From: Nonomuraea coxensis DSM 45129
Lineage (GTDB): Bacteria > Actinomycetota > Actinomycetes > Streptosporangiales > Streptosporangiaceae
NCBI RefSeq assembly: GCF_019397265.1
Contig: NZ_CP068985.1
Span: forward strand, 3,700,501 to 3,764,500
Reading direction: 5' to 3'
Length of the DNA: 64,000 bases
This document shows positions 44,014 through 53,527 of this stretch, piece after piece (within the stretch, counting starts at the first letter, position 1; each line of letters begins with the position of its first letter). The translations under genes were made by a program, and so were the position numbers. The notes beneath the pieces are model-generated. The model saw only the letters and a program-made list of their open reading frames with translations. It ran no database searches and was not told the origin of the DNA.

Positions 44014-45579
44014 GTGGACCGCAGAGCCTTCCTGACCGCGGCGGCGGCCGGCCTCGTCACCTCACCGGCGTGGGCCGCCCCCGCCTCGGCCACCCCGTCC
44101 AGAACCTCCAGAACCTCCAGAACCTCCAGAACCTCCAGAACCCTTCGCTCCGACCCGTTCACCCTCGGCGTGGCCTCCGGCGACCCCTCGGCCGACGGCT
44201 TCGTGCTGTGGACCCGGCTCGCCGCCGAACCGCTCGGCGGCGACGGCCGCGGCGGCATGCCCTCCCGCGACGTCGAGGTGGACTGGCAGGTCGCGGCCGA
44301 CGAACGTTTCTCCAGGATCGTCCGGTCGGGCACCGCCACCGCCCGCGCCCGCGACGCCCACAGCGTGCACGTCGAGCTGTCCGGCCTGGAGCCGGGCCGC
44401 GAGTACTTCTACCGCTTCCGCTGCGCGGGCCGGCTGTCCCCGGCCGGCCGCACCCGTACCACGCCGACCGGCGGGACGACGCCGCTCACGTTCGCCGTCG
44501 CCGCGTGCGCCCACTACGAGCACGGCTACTACACCGCCTACCGCCGCCTCGCCGAGCAGGAGCCCGACCTCGTCGTGTTCCTCGGCGACTACATGTACGA
44601 GTACGGCCCCAGCGGCTACACCGCCCTGGCCGGCCGCGTCCGTACCCACACGCCCGGCAAGTGCCGCACCCTGGCCGACTACCGGCTCCGCCACGCCCAG
44701 TACAAGAGCGACCCTGACCTGCGGCGGGCGCACGCGGCCGCGCCGTGGCTGGTCGCCTTCGACGACCACGAGGTGGAGAACAACTGGGCCGGCGAGGTCT
44801 CCAGCACCGGCGCGGCCGGCTTCGCCGCCCGCCGGGCGCAGGCGTTCCGCGCCTACTACGAGAACATGCCGCTGCGCCGCGCCAGCCTCCGCGGCACCTC
44901 GCTGCGGGTGAACCGGCGCGTCTCCTGGGGCACGCTGGCCCGCTTCCACCTGCTCGACACCCGGCAGTTCCGCGACGACCAGGCATGCCTGGACGGCGTA
45001 CGGGCGGGCTGCGACGAGCGGCTGTCCGGCGGGCGCACCCTGCTCGGCGGCGGCCAGTGGCGCTGGCTGGAGGACGGGCTGCACGGCTCCACGGCCCGCT
45101 GGAACCTGCTCGGCCAGCAGATCATGATGGCCCAGCGCGACTTCAGGACCGGCCCCGGCCGTGAGGTCAACCTGGACTCCTGGGACGGGTACGCCGCCGA
45201 GCGCACCCGCCTCCTCGGCACGCTGTCCCGTACCTCGAACCCCGTGGTGCTGACCGGCGACGCCCACATGCACCACCTGGCCGAGCTCAAGCCCGACTTC
45301 GACGACCCGGACTCGCCGGTCGTCGCCAGGGAACTGGTCACCTCGTCCATCGCCAGCGACGGCGACGGCTACCGCGACCGGGAATGGATCTCGGCCGCGC
45401 TGCGGGAGAACCCGCACTTCTCCTACATCGACCAGCGCCGCGGCTACCTCATGGCCCGGCTCACCGGGGACGAGCTGTCGGTCGACTTCCGTACGCTCGA
45501 CCGCGTCTCCCGGCGGGGCGCCCCGGCCAGGACCTCGCACCGGCTCACCCTGCCGGCCGGTTCCCTGAACGCCCGCTGA
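44014..45579 (+). CDS. phoD: Alkaline phosphatase D, Tat-exported
   Basis: The 521-residue phosphodiesterase/phosphatase starts with a twin-arginine signal (DRRAFLTAAAAGLV). The PhoD domain follows: FTLGVASGDPSADGFVLWTRL, GREYFYRF, FLGDYMYEYG with metal ligands, VAFDDHEVENNW, LLDTRQFRDD, and VVLTGDAHMHHLAELK. It binds Fe and Ca in characterised members. Directly after the signal, 4.5 copies of a 9-bp repeat insert (RTS) units into the mature N-terminus. The GTG at 44014 fits the Tat motif. It would release phosphate outside the cell. Confidence 0.95.
   Translation: MDRRAFLTAAAAGLVTSPAWAAPASATPSRTSRTSRTSRTSRTLRSDPFTLGVASGDPSADGFVLWTRLAAEPLGGDGRGGMPSRDVEVDWQVAADERFSRIVRSGTATARARDAHSVHVELSGLEPGREYFYRFRCAGRLSPAGRTRTTPTGGTTPLTFAVAACAHYEHGYYTAYRRLAEQEPDLVVFLGDYMYEYGPSGYTALAGRVRTHTPGKCRTLADYRLRHAQYKSDPDLRRAHAAAPWLVAFDDHEVENNWAGEVSSTGAAGFAARRAQAFRAYYENMPLRRASLRGTSLRVNRRVSWGTLARFHLLDTRQFRDDQACLDGVRAGCDERLSGGRTLLGGGQWRWLEDGLHGSTARWNLLGQQIMMAQRDFRTGPGREVNLDSWDGYAAERTRLLGTLSRTSNPVVLTGDAHMHHLAELKPDFDDPDSPVVARELVTSSIASDGDGYRDREWISAALRENPHFSYIDQRRGYLMARLTGDELSVDFRTLDRVSRRGAPARTSHRLTLPAGSLNAR
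44101..44142 (+). repeat. 9-bp tandem repeat encoding Arg-Thr-Ser
   Basis: AGAACCTCC is repeated four times (44101-44136), followed by a partial fifth copy. It stays in frame and lies just after the predicted signal cleavage region of PhoD. Confidence 0.9.
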
Positions 45580-45680
45580 GAGCGACCTGAGGATCGGCTC
45601 AATCCGTCGTCCTCCGGTACGGAGACCGGGGCTCGGCCCGGGGACCGGAGAGGCGGACGCTCGGGCGCGTCAGGCGGCGG

Positions 45681-45728
45681 GCGCCGGGCTTTTCAGGCGC
45701 CGGGCTTTTCAGGCGCCGGGCTTTTCAG
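45681..45728. repeat. Three tandem 16-bp repeats overlapping a stop codon
   Basis: GCGCCGGGCTTTTCAG is repeated three times exactly. The third copy contains the stop codon of the convergent adaptor gene (TCA at 45725-45727 on this strand), so each extra copy duplicates the gene end. Confidence 0.9.
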
Positions 45729-47416
45729 GCGTCCGGCCAGGAGCCGTCGGGGAACTCGCCCGTCGTGCCGTCCGAGATCACCACCTGGTCGCGCTCCGTC
45801 AGGCCCGAGGTGACCTCGACGTACTGGTCGCCGCGCACGCCCGTCTCCACCACCTTGGCCACGTCCCGGCCGCCGGAGCGGACGGTGACCACCTGCGCGC
45901 CGTCCGGCCTGCCGCGCACCGCCGCCGCCGGCACGTAGATCGCGTCCGCCGCCGTGTCCGTGGTGACCGTCACCGAGGCGGTCTGCCCCAGCATCAGGCC
46001 GGTCGGGGGCTCGTCGAAGGCGAGGGTGACCGGGTAACGGACAAGCCGGCCGTCCCTCGTCGCGGTCGGCGCGATCGCCGTCACCGTGCCCGGGTAGCGC
46101 TCGCCGGGACGGGTCGCCAGCGTGATCCCGGCCCGCTGGCCGAGCTTCAGCCGGTTCACGTCGGACTCGGTGGCCATGGCCTGGACCTGCAGTTCGTCCA
46201 GATCGCCGAGGCTGATGAAGGTGCCGGTGCCGGACCGGTCGCCGGGCGCGCCCGCCACCGAGAGGACCGTGCCCGCCGCCGGGGCGACGATGCGGGTGGC
46301 CCGTACGGCGTCGGCGGCCTCCTCCAGGGCCGCCTCGGCCCGGTCGACGTTCGCGGCGGCCTGATCCTCGCTGGTGCGTCGGGCGTCGCCGGCGCCGGTC
46401 CTCGCCGTGCCGCCGGTGGACGGGCCGGCCGACCGGCCGGTGGACGGGAGGCAGGAGCCGGTGCTCGGGCGGGCCGAGGGCTTTCCGGTCGCGGTCTGCT
46501 TCTTCGTGGCGGACGGCTTGGCCGGGGGGGAGCCGGAGGCCGCCGGCCCGTCGGTCTCCCGCGTGCCGCCGTCCTGGGGCTGGGGCTGGGGCTGGGGCTG
46601 GGCGGTGGCGGTCGCGGTGACCGTCACCGTGGCCGTGACGGTGGCGGTGACGGTCACCGTGGGCTGAGGCTCGGGCCCGGTCGGCTCTCCTGTCGGGCTG
46701 GTGGTCGGGGTGACGGTGGGACGCGAGGTGCGGGTCGGCTCGGGCGCAGGCGAACTCGTCCCGTCATGATCGGCTCCGGGGGACCGGACGGGACCGAGCA
46801 ACCCACCCCCTGCCGGGCCTTCGGCGCCCGGGGTGACGTCGGGATCAGCAGCCCTCGTCGCGGTGCCGCCGCCGGTCCGGCCGGTGGTCGGGGTGGCCGA
46901 GGGAGCTCCGGCAGGGCGGTCTGAGGCGGTGGTGCCGACCGTGGTGGAGGGCTTGCCGCCGGCGGGGGTGCAGTTCGTGCCGCCGCGCGTCGTGGAGGTG
47001 CCGGTGGACGTGCTCGTGCTCGTGGTCGTGCCCTGGGGCGGGTCGGTCGCCGTGGCGGTGGACGCTTTGTCCAGGGCCTCCTCGGACGCCGCCAGGTCGG
47101 CCTTGGCCGCCTCGTACGCCTCCCGCGCCTCCCGCCCGTCGATCCGGGCCAGGACCTGGCCCTTCTTCACCTTCGTCCCCGTCTTGACGTACACCTTGGT
47201 GACGGTGCCGGAGGCGCCGAAGGCCAGGTCGCGGCGGGAGCCGTCCACCGTGCTGCCCGCGGCGCTCACCACCGCCGTGACCTGCCCGCGCTGCGCCGCG
47301 GCGAGCCGTACCTGGACGGCGGCGGGGGAGTCGTCGCGCAACGCGAGCACGGCCACGCCCGACCCGGCGGCGAGCACGGCCAGGGCGAGCCCGCCCAGCG
47401 CGAAAGTCCGTCTCAT
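45725..47416 (-). CDS. RND/MacA-type periplasmic adaptor with a giant low-complexity insertion
   Basis: The 563-residue protein has an N-terminal membrane anchor (LALAVLAAGSGVAVLALR), a biotinyl-lipoyl half-motif (GASGTVTKVYVKTGTKVKKGQVLARIDG), and later the second lipoyl half (IVAPAAGTVLSVAGAPGD) and beta-barrel and membrane-proximal domains. Between the two short helices, where the alpha-hairpin normally turns, lies an insertion of about 240 residues (roughly 118-355). It consists of Ser/Thr/Pro, Gln-Pro and Thr-Val repeats and two Cys. Such adaptors connect an ABC or RND pump to the envelope. It is divergent from a second, normal adaptor of the MacAB-like operon. Confidence 0.85.
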   Translation of the reverse strand: MRRTFALGGLALAVLAAGSGVAVLALRDDSPAAVQVRLAAAQRGQVTAVVSAAGSTVDGSRRDLAFGASGTVTKVYVKTGTKVKKGQVLARIDGREAREAYEAAKADLAASEEALDKASTATATDPPQGTTTSTSTSTGTSTTRGGTNCTPAGGKPSTTVGTTASDRPAGAPSATPTTGRTGGGTATRAADPDVTPGAEGPAGGGLLGPVRSPGADHDGTSSPAPEPTRTSRPTVTPTTSPTGEPTGPEPQPTVTVTATVTATVTVTATATAQPQPQPQPQDGGTRETDGPAASGSPPAKPSATKKQTATGKPSARPSTGSCLPSTGRSAGPSTGGTARTGAGDARRTSEDQAAANVDRAEAALEEAADAVRATRIVAPAAGTVLSVAGAPGDRSGTGTFISLGDLDELQVQAMATESDVNRLKLGQRAGITLATRPGERYPGTVTAIAPTATRDGRLVRYPVTLAFDEPPTGLMLGQTASVTVTTDTAADAIYVPAAAVRGRPDGAQVVTVRSGGRDVAKVVETGVRGDQYVEVTSGLTERDQVVISDGTTGEFPDGSWPDA

Positions 47417-47562
47417 GACGGATCATCCTGGCGAAGCAGGTTCGCGGCAGCCTGCGAGCAGCCTGCGGGTTCTCTGTGTGCCCACTGCGGCGGGCCCGCT
47501 GTCAGCGAACGTTCAGCTTGCTCGCGGCTGCGGCGCAGCCTGGTGTGCAAGGGTCACCGCTC

Positions 47563-48704
47563 GTGAAGGTGTCGAACAGGCGCGGATCGCGCAGGAGCCG
47601 CGGAGCGCTGATGACCAACGGAGCGCTGGCGGTGCTCCTGCTGGGCGGGGCCGCGTTCGCGTACTCCCGGCTCGGTACGGAGGAGGCGGCGAGCGAGAGC
47701 GCCGTACGGACGGTGACAGCCGGCCGCGGAACGGTCGTGGCGGCCGTGTCGGCCACGGGCGCGGTCGAGAGCGCCAGGTTCCGCGCCCTGTCCTTCGGCA
47801 CGTCCGGCACCGTCGAGAAGATCTACGTCAAGGCCGGCGACAAGGTGAGCAAGGGCCAGATCCTGGCCCGCCTGGACGACGCCGCCGCCCAGGAGAACCT
47901 GTCGGCGGCCAAGGCCGCCCACGACAGCGCCCTGGCCGACGGCACGGACACGGCGCAGCTGTACGCCGCCTACGTCAAGGCCCGCAACTCCTACCGCGAG
48001 GCGCGGCGGACGGTCGCCGCCACCGTGCTGAAGGCCCCCTTCGGCGGTACGGTCACGGCCGTCAACGGCTCGGTCGGCGCGAACTCCAGCGGCCAGGGCA
48101 GCGGGGGGCAGAGCGGCGGAGGACAGGGCACCAGCGCTTCCACCTCCACCTCCACGGCCGGCTCCGGCTTCGTGGAGCTCGCCGACACCACCAAGCTGCA
48201 GCTCGTCGGCACCTTCACCGAGTCCGACGTCGGCAAGCTGAAGAAGGGTCAGAGCGCCACGGTCACGTTCGACGCGCTGCCGGGCGTGAGCGCCACCGGC
48301 AAGGTCACCCAGATCGAGCCGGTCGCCTCCACCAGCAACAACGTCGTCCAGTACCCGGTCACGGTGACGTTCACGGAGGTGCCGGACGAGGTCCGGCTGG
48401 GCCAGACCGCCACCGTCGAGGTCGTCACCGGCCGGGCGGAGAACGTCGTCGCCGTCCCGTCCACCGTGATCTCCACCAGCGGCGGCCAGGCCACCGTCAC
48501 CGTGCTCAGGCAGGGCCGCCAGACCAGGACCCCGGTGGAGGTCGGCGTGCGGGGCACGACCCTGACCGAGATCAGGTCGGGCGTCTCGGAGGGCGACCAG
48601 CTCGTGCCCCCGGCCTCCTCGACCGGCGCCACGCAGGGCGGCAACGGCCGCTTCGGCGGCGGCGGGGGCTTCCCTGGCGGCGGCGGCCTGCCGGGAGGCG
48701 GGCG

Positions 48705-48708
<4 letters not shown>
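47563..48708 (+). CDS. MacA-like efflux adaptor
   Basis: The 381-residue membrane-fusion protein has a basic N-terminus and one anchor helix (GALAVLLLGGAAFAYS). A lipoyl domain is split by a short hairpin (GTSGTVEKIYVKAGDKVSKGQILARLDD and TVLKAPFGGTVTAVNG), with beta-barrel and membrane-proximal domains and a Gly-rich tail. A Ser/Gly linker (about 185-210) lies inside the lipoyl region. The GTG at 47563 follows AAGGG; ATG 47611 would remove the positive N-terminus. It is the first gene of a tightly coupled set with ATPase, permease, small protein, response regulator and histidine kinase. Confidence 0.9.
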
Positions 48709-49450
<742 letters not shown>

Positions 49451-49454
<4 letters not shown>

Positions 49455-50713
49455 ACCAGTTCGAGATCCTCCGCTTCGCGCTGCGCGGCCTGCTGGCCAA
49501 CAAGATGCGCAGCGCGCTGACCACGCTCGGCATCCTGATCGGCGTGGCGGCGGTCATCCTGCTGGTCGCGGTCGGCGAGGGCTCCTCCCGCGCCATCCAG
49601 CAGAACATCCAGCGCCTCGGCGCGAACACGCTCACGATCTCCCCGTCGTTCTCGGGCGGCGGCGCTGGAGGGGGCGGCGGCGGTTTCCGCGCGGGGACGG
49701 GCGGGGGCGGCAACACCGGCCCGCGCACCCAGGCCCGGCAGCTCAGCCTGGCCGACGCGAAAGCGCTGACCGACAGGACGCTCGCGCCGTCGGTCAAGAG
49801 CGTCTCGCCGGTCGTGAACGCCTCCTCGGCCACGGCCGCGTACGGGCCGGCCAGCCACGCGATCCCCCAGTTCGTCGGCACCCACCCGAGCTACTTCGAG
49901 GCGATGAACAAGCCCGTCGCCCAGGGCACCTACTTCTTCAACGACGACGTGCTGGCCGCGCGGAAGGTCGTGGTGCTCGGCCGGACCGTCGCCGAGGAGC
50001 TGTTCGGCACGGCGGACCCGATCGGCAGGCAGATCAGCGTGTCCGGGGTGCCGTTCACCGTGGTCGGGGTGCTCAAGGAGGCCGGGTCCACCGGCATGCA
50101 GGACGCCGACGACGTCGCGATCGCGCCGCTGACGGCCGTGCAGCAGAGCCTGAGCGGGTTCGGCTCGCTCAGCCAGATCGTCGTCCAGGCGACCGGCGCG
50201 GACACCACCGCGACGGCGCAGTCCGAGGTCACCGCTATTCTCGACCAACGACATGGCATCACCGGCAACAACCCCGACTACCGCGTGCTCAACCAGGCCA
50301 CGTTGCAGGAGACCGTCAGTGCGGCGACCGGCACCTTCACCGTGCTGCTCGGCGCGGTCGCCGCGATCTCGCTGCTGGTGGGCGGCATCGGCATCACCAA
50401 CATCATGCTGGTGACGGTCACCGAGCGCACCCGCGAGATCGGCATCCGCAAGGCGATCGGCGCGCCGCGCGGCGCGATCCTGGGGCAGTTCCTGATGGAG
50501 GCCACCCTGCTGAGCCTGGTGGGCGGGTTGTCGGGCGTGCTGGTGGCCTTCGTCGGCACGAGGTTCACCATCGCCGGCATCGAGCCGGTCCTCGTGCCGT
50601 CGTCGGTGGCGCTGGCCCTGGGCGTGTCGGTCGGCATCGGCCTGTTCTTCGGCAGTTATCCGGCAAACCGGGCGGCCAAGCTCCGGCCGATCCAGGCCCT
50701 GCGCCACGAGTAA
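49451..50713 (+). CDS. MacB-like ABC transporter permease (FtsX domain)
   Basis: The 420-residue protein has the MacB topology: one N-terminal helix (LTTLGILIGVAAVILLVAVGEG), a large external core domain (about 45-290) and three C-terminal helices forming the FtsX domain (TVLLGAVAAISLLVGGIGITNIM, ATLLSLVGGLSGVLVAFVG, VALALGVSVGIGLFFGSYPA). The motif TERTREIGIRKAIGAPRG is characteristic. A Gly-rich loop (about 74-95) is inserted near the start of the external domain. It should export a substrate or pull on a lipid with the adjoining ATPase and adaptors. Confidence 0.95.
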
Positions 50714-50723
50714 GGAGAGTCAC

Positions 50724-51290
50724 ATGTCGAAGCTCGACTCCTCGCCGTTCCCCGACGACCTGGGGGAGGAGCTCGCCGCCGAGCCGCGACAGGGCATGTC
50801 GAAGGTCACGCTGGCGCTGGCCGCCGGCGTGGTGCTGGTGGCCGGGATCCTCATCGGCATCCAGGCCGGCAAGCTCTCCGGCGACGAGACGCCCGCCGCC
50901 GCCGGCGGGCAGCGCCAGGCGGGCGGCACCGGCCAGCAGCAGGGCGGCGGCCCTCCCGGCTACGGCCAGCAGCAGGGCGGCGGCCCTCCCGGCTACGGCC
51001 AGCAGCGCAACGGCGGCTTCGGCGGCGGCCAGCGCATGGGCGGCGGCACGTTCGGCACCGTCGAGAAGGTCGAGGACGGCAAGGTGTACGTCAAGACCAT
51101 GGACGGGAAGACGGTCACCGTCACCACCACCGACCGGACCACGGTCCAGATCGCCAAGCCCGGCAAGGTCACCGACCTGGAGCGGGGCAGCGACGTCACC
51201 GTACGCGGCGAGCAGGGCGCCGACGGCTCGGTCACGGCCTCCGCCATCACCCAGGGCGGCTGGCAGTTCCCCGGAGGCGGCCCGCGATGA
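50724..51290 (+). CDS. Small membrane-anchored protein with Gln/Gly repeats and a DUF5666-like domain
   Basis: The 188-residue protein has a short cytoplasmic tail, one membrane helix (VTLALAAGVVLVAGILIGIQ), a Gly/Gln/Pro-rich external linker with an exact repeat (QQQGGGPPGYG twice), and a small beta-domain (FGTVEKVEDGKVYVKTMDGKTVTVTTTDRTTV) resembling DUF5666/OB-like folds. AAGGAG lies before the ATG, and its stop overlaps the response-regulator start. Its place between permease and regulator suggests an accessory or sensing role in the exporter, but that is inference. Confidence 0.82.
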   Translation: MSKLDSSPFPDDLGEELAAEPRQGMSKVTLALAAGVVLVAGILIGIQAGKLSGDETPAAAGGQRQAGGTGQQQGGGPPGYGQQQGGGPPGYGQQRNGGFGGGQRMGGGTFGTVEKVEDGKVYVKTMDGKTVTVTTTDRTTVQIAKPGKVTDLERGSDVTVRGEQGADGSVTASAITQGGWQFPGGGPR

Positions 51291-51985
51291 GCCCCGAGCC
51301 CGAGGCCAGGCTGCTGGTGGTCGACGACGAGCCCAACATCAGGGAGTTGTTCTCGGCGAGCCTGCGCATGGCCGGGTTCGAGGTCCTGACCGCCGCCGAC
51401 GGCCGCGAGGCGCTGCGGGTGGCCGAGGAGAGCGCCCCCGACCTGGTGATGCTCGACATCATGCTGCCCGACCTCGACGGCATGACGGTCGCGGGCCGGC
51501 TGCGCTCACGCGGCCGGCGGGTCCCCGTCCTGTTCGTGACCGCCAAGGACACCTCCGAGGACCGCATCGCCGGGCTCGGACTCGGCGAGGACTATGTGAC
51601 CAAGCCGTTCAGCCTGGAGGAGGTCATCGCGCGCATCCGGGCCGTGCTGCGCCGCACCCGGCGCGGCACCCCGCCGCCCAACCGGCTGCGCGTCGCCGAG
51701 CTGGAGCTGGACGAGGAGACCCACGAGGTGTGGCGCGACGGCCTCGCGGTGAAGCTGTCGCCGACGGAGTTCCGGCTGCTGCGGTACTTCATGCTCAACA
51801 CGGGCCGGGTGCTGTCGAAGACGCAGATCCTCGACCACGTCTGGAACGGCGACTGGCGCACCGACGTCGGCCTCGTCGAGTCGTACGTCTCCTACCTGCG
51901 CCGCAAGATCGACACCGGCGAGCCCAAATACCTGCACACCCTGCGCGGGGTCGGCTACATCCTGCGCCCGCCCCGGGGCCTGTGA
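51287..51985 (+). CDS. OmpR-family response regulator
   Basis: The 232-residue regulator has a receiver domain with DDE (13-15), phospho-acceptor Asp57 and Lys106. A winged-helix DNA-binding domain follows (VAELELDEETHEVWRDG to YLHTLRGVGYILRPP). The segment before Lys106 reads GLGLGEDYVTKPF, one residue shorter than the usual GADDYVTKPF, which may alter the active site. The start overlaps the upstream gene (ATGA) and the stop overlaps the kinase gene (GTGA), so it is part of the exporter operon and probably controls it. Confidence 0.95.
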   Translation: MSPEPEARLLVVDDEPNIRELFSASLRMAGFEVLTAADGREALRVAEESAPDLVMLDIMLPDLDGMTVAGRLRSRGRRVPVLFVTAKDTSEDRIAGLGLGEDYVTKPFSLEEVIARIRAVLRRTRRGTPPPNRLRVAELELDEETHEVWRDGLAVKLSPTEFRLLRYFMLNTGRVLSKTQILDHVWNGDWRTDVGLVESYVSYLRRKIDTGEPKYLHTLRGVGYILRPPRGL

Positions 51986-53487
51986 ACGCGATGCCGCGCC
52001 GGCTCCGCAAGCACCTGGCCAGGACGCCGCTGTGGCTCCGGCTGGTGTCGGCGACCCTGCTGCTGGTCACGCTGGCGATCACGCTGACCGGCCTGTTCGC
52101 CGTGCGGCTGCTGCGCGGCTACCTCGTGGAGCGGGTGGACCAGCAACTCCGCGCTGCCGCCGCCGCCCCGCGCGACGTGCTCCCGCCGCTCGAGCCGCGG
52201 CCCGCCGGCACCCGGCCGCTGCGCTTCCTCGGCCTGTTCCACGTGGTGGTGCTGGACGCGAGCGGCGCGCCGGTCCGCACGCTCAGCGAGTCCACCGCCG
52301 CGCACACGCCGAGCCTGCCCCGCCTGACCGCCGCCGACGTCGCCGAGCTGCGGGCCCGGCCCTTCACCGTCGAGTCCGCCGACCCCGGAGGCCCCACCTG
52401 GCGGGTCGTCGCCGTGCCGGGACGCGACGACCAGAGCCGGGTGATCGCCATCAACCTGGGCGACGTGGACGACACGGTCTCCCAGCTCGGCCTCATCGTC
52501 GCGGTGGGCGGCGGCGGCACGGTGGTCGTGCTCGGCTTCGCCTGCCACTGGCTGGTACGCCGCAGCCTGCGCCCGCTCCAGGAGATCTCCCGCACCGCCA
52601 ACGACATCGCGGGCGGCGACCTGTCGCGCCGCGTCCCCCTCTGGTCCGGCACCACCGAGGTCGGCAAGCTCGGCCGCTCGCTCAACACCATGCTCGCCCG
52701 CATCGAGGACGCCGTGCGCGAGCGGGAGGAGGCCGCCGAGTCGGCCCGCCGCTCCGCCACCGCGGCCCGGCGCTCGGAGGAGCTGATGCGCCGCTTCATG
52801 GCCGACGCCTCGCACGAGCTGCGTACGCCGCTCACCTCGATCCGGGGGTTCGCCGAGCTGTACCGGCTGGGGGAGGAGAGGGACCTGGACGAGGCCGTCC
52901 GGCTCCTCGGCCGCATCGAGGGGCAGGCCGCCCGCATGGGGCTGCTGGTGGAGGACATGCTGCTGCTGGCCCGGCTCGACCAGCGGCGCGCGCTCGACAC
53001 CCGGCCGGTCGACCTGCTCAGCCTGGCCGCCACGGCGGTGATCGACGCGCAGACGCTGGCCCCCGACCGGCGCATCGAGCTCGTACGCCTCTTCGACGGC
53101 GACGGCGAGGTGCTGGTGACCGGTGACGAGCCGCGGCTGGCGCAGGTGCTGGGCAACCTCGTCGGCAACGCGCTCGCCCACACGCCCGGGGGCACGCCGT
53201 TCCAGGTGCGGGTGGGCGCGGACGGCGACCACGCCGTGGTCGAGGTGGCCGACGAAGGGCCGGGGTTCCCGCCCGAGGTGGCCGAGCGGGTGTTCGAGCG
53301 GTTCTACCGGGCCGATCCGGCGCGCAGCACGGGCGGGTCGGGGCTCGGGCTGTCGATCGCGGCGACGCTGGTGGAGGCGCACGGCGGCGTGATCGTGGCG
53401 GAGAGCGAGCCGGGCAAGGGGGCGTTGTTCCGGGTGATCCTGCCGCTCCACCGGCCCGCCGAAGGGCCGGCTCAGCCGAAGGCGTGA
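51982..53487 (+). CDS. Sensor histidine kinase (HisKA/HATPase_c) paired with the OmpR regulator
   Basis: The 501-residue kinase has two membrane helices (about 20-42 and 167-188) around an external sensor of about 125 residues. A HAMP domain (RRSLRPLQEISRTANDIAGGDLSRRVP), HisKA with His278 in DASHELRTPLTSIRGF, and a HATPase_c domain (NLVGNALAHTPGG, VADEGPGFPPEVAERVFERFYR, GGSGLGLSIAATLVEAHGG) complete it. GTG 51982 overlaps the regulator stop; ATG 51991 is an alternative. It is the last gene of the operon. Confidence 0.95.
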   Translation: MNAMPRRLRKHLARTPLWLRLVSATLLLVTLAITLTGLFAVRLLRGYLVERVDQQLRAAAAAPRDVLPPLEPRPAGTRPLRFLGLFHVVVLDASGAPVRTLSESTAAHTPSLPRLTAADVAELRARPFTVESADPGGPTWRVVAVPGRDDQSRVIAINLGDVDDTVSQLGLIVAVGGGGTVVVLGFACHWLVRRSLRPLQEISRTANDIAGGDLSRRVPLWSGTTEVGKLGRSLNTMLARIEDAVREREEAAESARRSATAARRSEELMRRFMADASHELRTPLTSIRGFAELYRLGEERDLDEAVRLLGRIEGQAARMGLLVEDMLLLARLDQRRALDTRPVDLLSLAATAVIDAQTLAPDRRIELVRLFDGDGEVLVTGDEPRLAQVLGNLVGNALAHTPGGTPFQVRVGADGDHAVVEVADEGPGFPPEVAERVFERFYRADPARSTGGSGLGLSIAATLVEAHGGVIVAESEPGKGALFRVILPLHRPAEGPAQPKA

Positions 53488-53527
53488 CGCACCGGCCAGG
53501 GGGAGGGCCCGGCTCAGCCGAAGGCGT
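53467..53527. repeat. 19-bp direct repeat at the ends of two convergent genes
   Basis: CCGGCTCAGCCGAAGGCGT occurs at 53467-53485 and 53509-53527. The first copy encodes the end of the histidine kinase; the second contains the stop codon of the convergent FG-GAP gene. Confidence 0.9.
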
